DNA of 21,779 bases, taken from assembly GCA_003258795.1 (NCBI GenBank), contig QHMH01000003.1, positions 1 to 21,779 of the forward strand, read 5' to 3'. The position numbers and the translations under genes are program-made. Positions 1 to 7,448 of this stretch are shown one piece after another; the stretch's first letter is position 1; each line of letters starts with the position of its first letter. The stretch is from Candidatus Melainabacteria bacterium (GTDB lineage: Bacteria; Cyanobacteriota; Vampirovibrionia; Gastranaerophilales; Gastranaerophilaceae). Under the pieces are notes generated by a model, which was not told the DNA's origin, searched no databases, and worked only from the letters and a program-made list of their open reading frames with translations.

Positions 1-14
1 GGAAAGCTAACCCC

Positions 15-89
15 GAGTTATTCGACTTTGAGTGAGTTATCGTATTGATGTGAACGGGGTTTTGCGGTACTTTTGTCATCAAAAGTACC
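15..89 (+). repeat. Dispersed structured repeat, copy A
   Basis: This is the first of three copies of a roughly 75-86 nt non-coding element; the others begin at 21417 and 21596. It starts with GAGTTATTCGAC, continues through GTATTGATGTGAACG, and ends in a perfect 10-bp hairpin with arms GGTACTTTTG (66-75) and CAAAAGTACC (80-89) around a TCAT loop. The stem is identical in all copies while the loop differs (TCAT, CCAC, ACTC). There is no open reading frame inside it and no T-tract after the hairpin, so it does not look like a simple terminator. A non-autonomous mobile or palindromic-unit element is likely. The name and mobilising enzyme are unknown. Confidence 0.85.
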
Positions 90-228
90 TATAAAAAGTA
101 TTAACAACAAACAAAAATTGTAGATATTTGAGATATCAAAATTTTAAAAAAGCTTCTACGAAAGATGTAACAAAATATTAAAATAATAAGTGTAAAATAG
201 CACATTTATATATTTTTTGACGTTATTG

Positions 229-237
229 TGGTAAAAT
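229..237 (+). promoter_or_regulatory. Probable extended -10 promoter for the giant gene
   Basis: TGGTAAAAT at 229-237 fits an extended -10 (TGn followed by a -10-like hexamer). No good -35 stands at the usual distance; TTGACG lies only 9 nt upstream of the hexamer. Transcription would begin near 243 and give a leader of about 100 nt. Assigned by eye from the consensus only. Confidence 0.35.
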
Positions 238-238
238 G

Positions 239-335
239 GGTCGGGGTCATGTGACACAAAAAACTGATTTATTTATCAGTAGCAACCCGAATTCCGCTTA
301 AATTGTGGTTTTGCGGGCAATGCTTATTTGAAAGG
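239..335 (+). promoter_or_regulatory. Possible structured 5' leader, class unknown
   Basis: The leader of the giant gene is G-rich compared with its surroundings and has several possible pairings. These are GGGT near 238 with ACCC near 286, the self-complementary GTCATGTGAC, a 6-bp hairpin ACTGAT/ATCAGT with a six-base loop, and ATTG/CAAT around a G-rich loop near 303-322. I compared it from memory with the c-di-GMP, c-di-AMP, ZTP, SAM and cobalamin riboswitch cores and could not match any convincingly. It may be a regulatory leader, an sRNA-like structure or simply unstructured sequence. Confidence 0.25.
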
Positions 336-345
336 AAAGTGATAA

Positions 346-3300
346 GTGGTGAAAGTATCGTTTTTAGGACAAAGAGAAGACAGAAACAATGTTGAAAAGT
401 TAAGCAAATATACTCAAGCATTGAACCTTAACAATCAAAGAAACATTTCAAAATCTATTGATAATCTTTCAAAAGATTCATCTGACAAAAATATTGACTT
501 CTTAATGAATGTCGCTCAATCGATACGTTACGGGCTTAATTGTGGGATTAAAGATGTAAAGCCAAATAATGATTGGATGGAACAGTTAAAAAATGCCACA
601 CAAAAGAGTCTTGCTAACAACAATTCTGAAGCAAAAAAAGCATTAGAAGCAAGATTTAACGAAGTATTTTTAAACAGCAAAGAAATTTCACCAGAAGAAA
701 AAAATCTTCTTTCTTTGAGAGAACAATTATTAAATACAACTGGACTTCAAAATGAAATCAAAACTTCTGAAAACGATAACGTAAGAAATATTGCAAAAAA
801 TCTTGATTATTTTGTCGTTTCATCTGAAGTATCTTTGGAAGAAAAGACTCAATGTCTTGAAAAATTCAACAAATTGATGAGTCCTGAATATAAGATAAAT
901 GAACAATTGAAGGATAAAAAACTACAAGTTCTTGGAGAGCTTTTAAACGATATAGTCGTTAGAACTGCAGAACAAAAGACACCAACAATCAAACAAGTCG
1001 ATCAAAGACACCATGGTATGTGTGCAGCAATTTCTATTGCAAGAAAAGCAATGGCTTATGAATACAAACCTCAATATGTTGATGTTGTTATGCAAGAGCT
1101 TAATGATTCTCCAACAATGGAAGTATATGACATTTCAAAACTCGGAACTGGTGCAAAAATCAGCGTTCCTAAAACTTACATAGACTTTGCTTATGCAGAA
1201 GACAAGGGATATAGACTTTTGGATGCATCTACTCTTCAATGGATGAATATTGCGGGAACAACAGGAAACGGCCAAGTTGAATCAACTCATTTTTCAGCAT
1301 TTGATAGAAAATATTTTGACACTTTCCACGATGGACATTACAGAAGAGATTTTAAAAATCCTGAATTAGCTGGAATGCAAAACCATTTAAGAGCTTTGAG
1401 CAAGGCAGAAGATAGTGTTACAAAAACGATAAAAATGTTAGATAATCGCAAAGTTGCAGCAAAAGAACAGCATATGACAGAAAAAGCCAATGCTGAAATG
1501 GTTGCAACTTCAAACAGAGCTTTATCTGGGCACCTAAAAGAATTGATGCCACAGGCAGATGAAAACACTATTCATTCAACTGTAAATGAACTTATCAGAC
1601 TTAATCAAGACAAGGGTGCTCCATTCTACATTGTAGATGCGGAAGAAAGCATTACAAAAAAACAAAAAATTGCAGCTTTCATTGAAAGCAAAAACCCTGC
1701 GGTTGACAAAGATTTGTTAAAAACAAAACTTGATACAATTTTTGATTTATACAACTTGTCATCTGAAACTTTGGCATATATGAACAAAGAAATTGTTCCA
1801 AAAACACCTGCAGCAAAAGCAAGAAAATATTATAGACCGTTGTATGAAGTTGCTGCAACATATAGAACATCAGTAGATAAGATGTTAGATATCAAAGACA
1901 ATCTTAAAATTACTGCACAATCTTATGATCTTCCAGAAACCGCTTCAAAAGAAGAGGTAATGAAAAAAATGGAAGATAGTGGTGAGATTGTAAAAGAATC
2001 TATTTTAAGAGGGTTGCAAACCAAATTTAACAAAATCGACAAATACGCTGCTGTTGTAGAAAAGGCAGAAGTTAAAGGTGACAAAGTAATAGTTAAGGGT
2101 ATTTATGACTTTACCGATGTTGAAGTAAACGCATTAAAAGCGGTAGAACAAAACTTAAACAGCATCAAAGATAATGTTTCTGGTACAAAACAAGTTTTAG
2201 AAAGAATTATGGAAAAACCTCTTGCAGAACTTGCTAAACAAACTGGATTTGAAACAGGAAGATTCTGGGTTGGCAAAGAAGGAGAATCTGGACTTGGTAA
2301 TCCTCAAGAGATAAGAATCTTTGAACAAATGACTGGTAAAGTTTTCACATCTCAAGAAAACATCGATGAAGCAGCAAAAACTATTAAAAACTCTGATCAC
2401 TCTGGTGTAAGTGCAACAAGCGTTTATCACAATGACCATGGTTGGCATGCGATGTATGTTGCTGATGTAGCACCTGTTGAAATCAAAAATCCAAAAACAG
2501 GAAAATTTGAAACAAAAGATGCTATTATGCACGATAACACTTGGGGTTATGCAGAAAGAAAGAATGTTTGGACTGATTCAAACGGTCTATTAAGAACAGA
2601 TTATGCTTGTGGTAGAGGCGGAAGCACTGGATACATCACAAATGATTTGTGGCAAAACGGAACTCTTGTTGACGACTTCAAAAACAAAATCGGAAGAGTT
2701 GGCAAGGAATCGTTCAAAATGATTAGGGGTATCATTTTGCCTTCAAAAGAATCTGAAGCAAGTGAAAAAGCTAAAGATTTAGTTGAGGACATTTTAACCC
2801 ATGAAAACAGAAACAACCTAAGACTTGATTTTCTTGAAAAAAGCATTCTTGACGGAAAGCTTGATCTTCAAGAATTAAATCTAATAAAACTTAAAGCAGG
2901 TGGTTTATCAAAAATAAACACTCTAACAAAGAAAAGTGTAAACGAAACTTTGTCAAAAGTTAAAACAAAGAAAGATTGGGATGCACTTGATAATAATGAT
3001 TATGCAAAATTGTTAATGGAAAGAGTAGCACTTTCTCAATCATACAGTTCTAAGGCTGTTGAATCATACTTAAAAACAAATGTTAACAGTGCAGAAGATT
3101 TATCTGCTGCAAAAACTTACATTATCAAAGAAGCTGCAAAAGATTTCATAAAAGATATCAAAAAAGCAAAAATGAGTGACTTTGATTTGAATGGATACCA
3201 AGCTGATAGAATGCAGCTTGTAAAACAATGGATTGACAAAACATACGATCCTGCTGATAATGCAGAGTTCGAAAGAATCTTAAAAACTTTACAGGCAAAG

Positions 3301-4467
3301 GATTCAAAAGCACTTATTGTTGACGTAATTAGAAACGTTAAACCTTCAGATTTGGGAATTTCAAACGTAACAGGCTTTGAAGCTTTAAGACGTTTAAGAG
3401 TTCTTGATGATAAAGTTAAGGATGAAAAGAATGATTTGATTTGGGCGGATTCACTCAAACAAACTATCGGTATGACAAAAACAGGAACATCTTTACCTGA
3501 AATATATTATTTATTAAATAGAGATTTGTCTAATCTCAATTTAGATGAATATTTGAAACCTATTGCAGGTAAATATCTTAAAGAATATGGTGTTCGCCCT
3601 GCATTCCCTGATTCTGCGTTCTACAACGAAAAAGAATCAGAAGCTAATGCAATTGCAGTTTTGCAAGTAATTAACCATAACATCAAAGGCCTTAAAACAA
3701 TTATGAATGAAGAAAACAAAAAAGAACAAGTTAAGGCGTTCAACCAAAATATAAAGGCTAACATTGATGCAAACATAGATATTCATCATAGAAATAGAGT
3801 TATGGCAACTGTTAACAAGTATGTTACAGAAGTTATAAAAGACGGAAAAAATCAACAAGCTATTGCTTATGATGTTGTTAACGACTTCAAAAATTATGCA
3901 ATAACAAAAAATACTGGATTGATTTTGGATGAATTCTTGACTCTTACTGCAACTAAGGAAAATCCTGAACAAGCTGCTATTTTGAAATCACTTTTAGCTT
4001 CTGCCTTGACTAAAGAAGCTGGATTTAGTTTGCAAAGTAGTGTTATGGATGCAATTTCAAATGGTACTGCACATGAAATTGGTCAAAAACTTATGGACGT
4101 TTCTCTTGCCGTTCCAAAAGCTGGATCTAAAACTGAAACTGAAAATGTTAAGATTGGCGAAAGTGATGCAACTTTATACCAACTTCTTGAAGAAGTTGCT
4201 ATCGTTTCTGGTAGTGTTGCCGCAGCAAGAATTTGCAACTCAATAGCTTTAAGTGACAAGGCGATGAAAGTTATACATAAATTGTTCAACTTCGATGTAT
4301 TGAAATCTCAATTGAGCGATAATACAAAAGAAGCTGTATTATATACTCTTAAAGAAAAAATTAACTTCGTTAAAAACTTAAATCTTGATGCTACAGGAAA
4401 TCACATGAGAACATTGTTCTTTGAAAAATGTAGCGAGTTCTTAAAATCTATAACAAAAACTGTATAG
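346..4467 (+). CDS. Giant papain-like cysteine peptidase homologue, 1373 aa
   Basis: The start is GTG at 346, preceded by AAAGGAAAGTG at a good ribosome-binding distance; a second GTG follows directly. Around Cys226 the pattern Gln220-x3-Gly-x-Cys226-Ala-Ala matches the oxyanion glutamine and nucleophile spacing of papain-fold peptidases. Much further on, Trp-His701-Ala-Met-Tyr-Val resembles the catalytic His segment, and Asp-Asn731-Thr-Trp-Gly resembles the Asn-Ser-Trp-Gly motif. The Cys-to-His distance of about 475 residues is far longer than in papain or bleomycin hydrolase, so the fold would carry a large, mostly helical, Lys/Glu-rich insertion. About 640 further residues, also apparently helical, follow the Asn motif. 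There is no signal peptide or membrane segment. Peptidase activity is inferred from motifs; substrate and role are unknown. A secreted effector or toxin, or an intracellular protease, are both possible. It ends 4 nt from the convergent unknown gene. Confidence 0.72.
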   Translation: MVKVSFLGQREDRNNVEKLSKYTQALNLNNQRNISKSIDNLSKDSSDKNIDFLMNVAQSIRYGLNCGIKDVKPNNDWMEQLKNATQKSLANNNSEAKKALEARFNEVFLNSKEISPEEKNLLSLREQLLNTTGLQNEIKTSENDNVRNIAKNLDYFVVSSEVSLEEKTQCLEKFNKLMSPEYKINEQLKDKKLQVLGELLNDIVVRTAEQKTPTIKQVDQRHHGMCAAISIARKAMAYEYKPQYVDVVMQELNDSPTMEVYDISKLGTGAKISVPKTYIDFAYAEDKGYRLLDASTLQWMNIAGTTGNGQVESTHFSAFDRKYFDTFHDGHYRRDFKNPELAGMQNHLRALSKAEDSVTKTIKMLDNRKVAAKEQHMTEKANAEMVATSNRALSGHLKELMPQADENTIHSTVNELIRLNQDKGAPFYIVDAEESITKKQKIAAFIESKNPAVDKDLLKTKLDTIFDLYNLSSETLAYMNKEIVPKTPAAKARKYYRPLYEVAATYRTSVDKMLDIKDNLKITAQSYDLPETASKEEVMKKMEDSGEIVKESILRGLQTKFNKIDKYAAVVEKAEVKGDKVIVKGIYDFTDVEVNALKAVEQNLNSIKDNVSGTKQVLERIMEKPLAELAKQTGFETGRFWVGKEGESGLGNPQEIRIFEQMTGKVFTSQENIDEAAKTIKNSDHSGVSATSVYHNDHGWHAMYVADVAPVEIKNPKTGKFETKDAIMHDNTWGYAERKNVWTDSNGLLRTDYACGRGGSTGYITNDLWQNGTLVDDFKNKIGRVGKESFKMIRGIILPSKESEASEKAKDLVEDILTHENRNNLRLDFLEKSILDGKLDLQELNLIKLKAGGLSKINTLTKKSVNETLSKVKTKKDWDALDNNDYAKLLMERVALSQSYSSKAVESYLKTNVNSAEDLSAAKTYIIKEAAKDFIKDIKKAKMSDFDLNGYQADRMQLVKQWIDKTYDPADNAEFERILKTLQAKDSKALIVDVIRNVKPSDLGISNVTGFEALRRLRVLDDKVKDEKNDLIWADSLKQTIGMTKTGTSLPEIYYLLNRDLSNLNLDEYLKPIAGKYLKEYGVRPAFPDSAFYNEKESEANAIAVLQVINHNIKGLKTIMNEENKKEQVKAFNQNIKANIDANIDIHHRNRVMATVNKYVTEVIKDGKNQQAIAYDVVNDFKNYAITKNTGLILDEFLTLTATKENPEQAAILKSLLASALTKEAGFSLQSSVMDAISNGTAHEIGQKLMDVSLAVPKAGSKTETENVKIGESDATLYQLLEEVAIVSGSVAAARICNSIALSDKAMKVIHKLFNFDVLKSQLSDNTKEAVLYTLKEKINFVKNLNLDATGNHMRTLFFEKCSEFLKSITKTV

Positions 4468-4471
4468 ATTG

Positions 4472-4798
4472 TTAGTTTGACTTATCGTTATTAAAGTCGG
4501 TTGCAAGTTTATCTTGCAACCACTTTCTTAATATATGTCTTTCAAAACTTTCTGAAAACTCATATAGTGCGTTCATCAAAACTCGTCCGCTCTCTGATTT
4601 TGCAATCAACAAAAACTCTTTTGAAGAATTTTCGAAAAGTGAAAGTTCTGTATGAATAATTTTTTCAACATTATTTTTAGGTTGTTTTTTTAATATCTCA
4701 ATGAGCTTTTCCGTCACAAGAGATAGGGTCGATTTTCCGCTTTTTATCTCATCTTCATGCTCTTGTAAATATTTCGAAATCTCAGTCAGTATCATCAA
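4472..4798 (-). CDS. Unknown 108-aa protein coupled to comF
   Basis: I do not recognise this protein. It is 108 residues, mixed charge, and looks all-helical, with a Lys/Glu-rich middle and no cysteines, signal peptide or membrane segment. Its ATG overlaps the comF stop codon in an ATGA arrangement (comF ends at 4795, this gene begins at 4798), so it is almost certainly translated by coupling from the comF message. A second Met follows directly, so the true start could be one codon later. It is convergent with the giant gene, with only 4 nt between the two stop codons. The coupling suggests expression with ComF but does not reveal a function. Confidence 0.7.
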   Translation of the reverse strand: MMILTEISKYLQEHEDEIKSGKSTLSLVTEKLIEILKKQPKNNVEKIIHTELSLFENSSKEFLLIAKSESGRVLMNALYEFSESFERHILRKWLQDKLATDFNNDKSN

Positions 4799-5436
4799 AA
4801 CTCCACTGTTGCCGTCGCAAAACAGGTTACATCTTCTATTTTGTTTTTCTGAAACTCTTTTATCAAGGTTTCAAAGGTTGCACCAGTTGTGCATATATCA
4901 TCAATTATAAGTAATTTTTCGCCATTATACAAGGATTTATTAACCCGAAATGCGTTAGCTAAATTTTTAATTCTTTGTGCTCGATTAAGGTTATATTGAG
5001 GTTTTGTATCCTTCACTCTTTCAACAAGATTTGTATTTATTTTATATCCCGTTAGTTTGCTAAATTCTTGTGCTACAAGCTCAACTTGATTATACCTTCT
5101 TTTCTTTTGACGCTCCTTGGATAGTGGAACAGGAATTATCATATAATCCCCTTTTATCTGCAACCTAACCCAATATTCATACATTAGTTTTGCAAGATAA
5201 TATGCAAGCTCTTTCTGTTTATGATACTTAATCCCTCTAATAATTTTTTGCAATACATCTTGATAATATGTCGCACAGTAAACATTCTTTCCCAAAATAA
5301 CTCTTGCCTTCTCCGGTAAAAAATCAACCTTTTGGTAGCAATTGGAACATAATTTTTTGTTCTCATAAGACTTTGAACATACGTAACATTTCTTTCGATA
5401 TATCAAGTTTGCCAAAAGTGAAAAAATATTCTTCAT
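4795..5436 (-). CDS. comF: ComF family phosphoribosyltransferase-like protein
   Basis: ComF proteins assist DNA uptake during natural transformation in several bacteria and have a phosphoribosyltransferase fold. Here an N-terminal zinc-binding segment has two Cys-x-x-Cys pairs (CYVC and CSNC). The C-terminal half carries the PRPP-binding loop LLIIDDICTTGAT. At about 213 residues the length is normal for the family. A longer frame begins at an ATG at 5451, but a perfect TATAAT (5443-5448) lies inside that extension, exactly 6 nt before the ATG at 5436. Neither start has a Shine-Dalgarno, so I favour 5436 as a leaderless start. The gene is divergent from rseP and overlaps the downstream unknown gene by 4 nt. 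The family assignment is firm; a role in competence here is inferred. Confidence 0.9.
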   Translation of the reverse strand: MKNIFSLLANLIYRKKCYVCSKSYENKKLCSNCYQKVDFLPEKARVILGKNVYCATYYQDVLQKIIRGIKYHKQKELAYYLAKLMYEYWVRLQIKGDYMIIPVPLSKERQKKRRYNQVELVAQEFSKLTGYKINTNLVERVKDTKPQYNLNRAQRIKNLANAFRVNKSLYNGEKLLIIDDICTTGATFETLIKEFQKNKIEDVTCFATATVEF

Positions 5437-5442
5437 AAGGTT

Positions 5443-5448
5443 ATTATA
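5443..5448 (-). promoter_or_regulatory. -10 box of a leaderless comF promoter
   Basis: Perfect TATAAT on the minus strand, six bases (AACCTT) before the ATG at 5436. Transcription starting about 7 nt after the hexamer would place +1 on the start codon. The -35 region is weak. The same spacing recurs at ylxR and at the RhuM gene. Confidence 0.55.
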
Positions 5449-5472
5449 CATCGGATATTTATATGGTAGAAT

Positions 5473-5498
5473 TGTTATGATAATTATTTAACGAAAGG
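5473..5498 (+). promoter_or_regulatory. rseP extended -10 and ribosome binding site
   Basis: TGTTATGAT at 5473-5481 is an extended -10 element. It is followed by the Shine-Dalgarno GAAAGG at 5493-5498, six bases before the rseP ATG. The predicted leader is therefore about 17 nt. The comF promoter fires the opposite way from 25 nt upstream. Confidence 0.5.
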
Positions 5499-5504
5499 TT
5501 TTCT

Positions 5505-6857
5505 ATGTCCATAATCATAATGTTATTGTTATTAAGCGTTTTAATCCTTGTTCACGAAGCTGGACACTTCTATGCCGCTAAACTGTTTAACATAAAAGTC
5601 GATAAATTTGGTTTTGGACTGCCTATCGGACCAACATTGTTTGAAAAAAAAGTCGGAGATACCACTATTTTGGTTCACGCCTTTTTACTCGGAGGGTATG
5701 TTTCCTTTCCAGACGATGAAAAAGATTGCGCTCTCCCAAAAGACTCGCCTGAAAGATTTTTAAATAAACCCCTATATCAAAGAGCGATTGTTGTTTCAGC
5801 AGGGGTCTGCGCAAATGTAATTTGTGCATTTTTACTCGTGTTCCTCACCGCCTTCTTTTGGGGTTATCTTCCTTCTGGAAAATATGACATTTCAATTAAA
5901 AAAATCATTAAACCTGAAACCGTTGGCTTGATGAAAAATGATAAAATAATCAAAATAAACGGCTCTGACATCACAAATGTCTATGCGCTAACAACTTTCG
6001 TAAAATCAAGCAAATCTTTTGACGGAAAAGTCGACAAAACATTTGCAGAAGAAAATTTGTATAAATTAAAAAAACTTAACCCTGTATATTTTGATGACGA
6101 AATAATCCCTCCGGATGTTGCAATTATTTTACCCGAATTTACTCCAGAAGCAAAAGTTCAATTAAATAAAAATGTTCTAAAAGGAATCGATTACAATCGT
6201 GATTCTCAAATAAAATTGTCAGATAAACAAAAAAAATTAAGAGATAATTTAAAACAAAAAACCCATTATATTTCCGATGGAACATGCTCAATTTCTGATT
6301 TAGCATTTGCAATTTCAGATAGTTATCACCCACTCGACATAACTGTGGACAGAAATGGACAAAAGGTGGAAGTTTTAGGACTAATCACAGACAAATCTGG
6401 ACAATTAGGGATTCAATTAGATGTAAAAGAAAGGTTGATTGAAACATCAAACCCAATTTCAGTTATCAAATATGGAAGTAAATACCTGTATGATAACACC
6501 TATGCCTTAATATATGGTTTGTATAGAATTTTCACCGGAAAAATCCCGCTACAAGACCTTCACGGCATCGTAGCAATAACAAAAGTCGGTGGGGACATAA
6601 TCTCAAATAGCGGAATATTCTACGGAGTTTTATTAACAGCAATTATCTCCATGAACCTTGCTATTGTTAACTTTCTGCCAATTCCAGCATTAGACGGAGG
6701 TCATATACTTTTTATAATTATCGAAAAAATTAAAGGAAAACCAGTCAGTGAAGCCTTCATAGAAAAAATAAGCAATGCAGGCTTTCTATTCCTAATTTTT
6801 CTCATGGTTCTCGTAATTTTTAACGACATTGTTGGACTAATAACAAAAAAATTCTAA
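5505..6857 (+). CDS. rseP: RseP/MmpA family site-2 intramembrane zinc protease
   Basis: This M50 family protease cuts membrane-embedded substrates such as anti-sigma factors during regulated intramembrane proteolysis. The first transmembrane helix carries the zinc site His17-Glu-Ala-Gly-His21. The last catalytic helix carries PIPALDG with Asp397. A membrane helix near residues 92-113 follows the conserved GGYV segment. The PDZ region looks interrupted. Its first half (LMKNDKIIKINGSDI) is at about 135-150 and its last strand region (DITVDRNGQKVEVLG) at about 275-290. Roughly 100 extra lysine-rich residues lie between them. Total length is 450 aa, similar to E. coli RseP, which reaches that size with two PDZ domains. 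ATG and a GAAAGG ribosome binding site at six bases fix the start. Family is certain; the substrate is unknown. Confidence 0.93.
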   Translation: MSIIIMLLLLSVLILVHEAGHFYAAKLFNIKVDKFGFGLPIGPTLFEKKVGDTTILVHAFLLGGYVSFPDDEKDCALPKDSPERFLNKPLYQRAIVVSAGVCANVICAFLLVFLTAFFWGYLPSGKYDISIKKIIKPETVGLMKNDKIIKINGSDITNVYALTTFVKSSKSFDGKVDKTFAEENLYKLKKLNPVYFDDEIIPPDVAIILPEFTPEAKVQLNKNVLKGIDYNRDSQIKLSDKQKKLRDNLKQKTHYISDGTCSISDLAFAISDSYHPLDITVDRNGQKVEVLGLITDKSGQLGIQLDVKERLIETSNPISVIKYGSKYLYDNTYALIYGLYRIFTGKIPLQDLHGIVAITKVGGDIISNSGIFYGVLLTAIISMNLAIVNFLPIPALDGGHILFIIIEKIKGKPVSEAFIEKISNAGFLFLIFLMVLVIFNDIVGLITKKF

Positions 6858-6879
6858 AAAAAGACACAACAATACCATC

Positions 6880-6899
6880 AAAATTTCAAGAAATTTTGG
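6880..6899 (+). terminator. Weak hairpin downstream of rseP
   Basis: CAAAATTT and AAATTTTG form an 8-bp perfect stem around CAAG. An AATTTTT stretch follows a few bases later rather than immediately. It is AT-only apart from the end pairs, so termination would be weak. It lies between rseP and the convergent small membrane-peptide gene and could serve either. Confidence 0.35.
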
Positions 6900-6926
6900 G
6901 AACAATTTTTAAGGATTTTTGTCTAA

Positions 6927-7022
6927 TTATTGGCGAGCTTTTAAATCATCGCAAATGCCTGGAATAAGTATCAATGCTGCATAAACGATAAATCCGAACA
7001 ATACCAAATTGATTACGTCCAT
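6927..7022 (-). CDS. 31-aa single-span membrane peptide
   Basis: This short gene is easily missed. On the minus strand AGGAGG stands six bases before ATG at 7022, one of the best Shine-Dalgarno sequences in the window. The frame runs 31 codons to TAA. The peptide begins MDVINLVLFGF, continues with a hydrophobic stretch (IVYAALILIPGI) and ends with a charged tail CDDLKARQ. This is the layout of a one-helix membrane peptide with a polar C-terminus. I do not recognise a family. It lies between rseP and the zinc-ribbon gene, convergent with rseP. Candidate roles include a regulatory subunit of a membrane complex, but nothing in the sequence shows which. Confidence 0.6.
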   Translation of the reverse strand: MDVINLVLFGFIVYAALILIPGICDDLKARQ

Positions 7023-7101
7023 AATGTTCCTCCTCTTTTGCCAGCATGTATTTTATTCCACATTTCAAAAAATTTATAACACATGTAATAAAAAATTTTT
7101 G

Positions 7102-7107
7102 TATAAT
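7102..7107 (+). promoter_or_regulatory. -10 box for the zinc-ribbon gene
   Basis: Perfect TATAAT at 7102-7107, 14 nt before the ATG at 7122, with a GAGG ribosome binding site in between. No clear -35. The implied leader is under 10 nt. Confidence 0.4.
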
Positions 7108-7121
7108 AAGTATGAGGAATT

Positions 7122-7448
7122 ATGGAAAAGAAATTTGCGCTATTGTTTAAAAATCTTTGTTGCTCAAGATGTAAGTCAGACTTTGACGAAAACTCAGTGA
7201 TAATTATGCATGACGACCAAAAGAAAGAAAATTCATTAAAGGTCATAAAACTTATCTGTCAAAATTGCGGAAAAAGCTTTGGCATAGCCTTTTTAGGGGT
7301 TAATGAGAAAAATATTAAAGACGAACCCCTAAAAGACATAAAAGACACTTCTGCAATAACAAAAGATGAAGTTTTAGATGCTCATGAATACATAAAAGAT
7401 TTTGAAACACATTGGAAAAATTACATTGAGGACAAAAATAACAATTGA
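7122..7448 (+). CDS. Small zinc-ribbon protein, function unknown
   Basis: The 108-residue protein has two Cys-x-x-Cys knuckles, Cys14/Cys17 and Cys46/Cys49, spaced as in a zinc ribbon. The second lies in CQNCGKSFG. The rest is acidic and lysine-rich, probably helical, with no membrane segment. A GAGG ribosome binding site stands six bases before the ATG. The gene meets the ABC permease gene tail to tail with adjacent stop codons. Zinc binding is a confident inference from the spacing. The partner (DNA, RNA or protein) cannot be read from the sequence, and I know no specific family name. Confidence 0.72.
   Translation: MEKKFALLFKNLCCSRCKSDFDENSVIIMHDDQKKENSLKVIKLICQNCGKSFGIAFLGVNEKNIKDEPLKDIKDTSAITKDEVLDAHEYIKDFETHWKNYIEDKNNN

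Larger units (their letters stand above)
90..345. other. Intergenic region between repeat A and the giant gene
   Basis: I see no gene in this AT-rich stretch. It contains a small imperfect palindrome near 131-145 (GATAT/ATATC arms), a probable extended -10 box at 229-237 and the leader described separately. I find no tRNA and no coding frame with a ribosome binding site before the one serving the GTG at 346. Confidence 0.6.

Noticed and set aside
15..89. Repeat hairpin as an intrinsic terminator or tRNA-like element
   Set aside because: No T-tract follows any of the three hairpins, and there is no T-loop or anticodon arm pattern.
239..335. Known riboswitch (c-di-AMP, ZTP, SAM or cobalamin class)
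   Set aside because: Some short strings look similar, such as AACCCGAATTCCG, but conserved cores are incomplete in every case.
1338..4289. Several minus-strand frames and one short plus-strand frame inside the giant gene
   Set aside because: Shadows of the long reading frame; none has a start context or sensible protein sequence.
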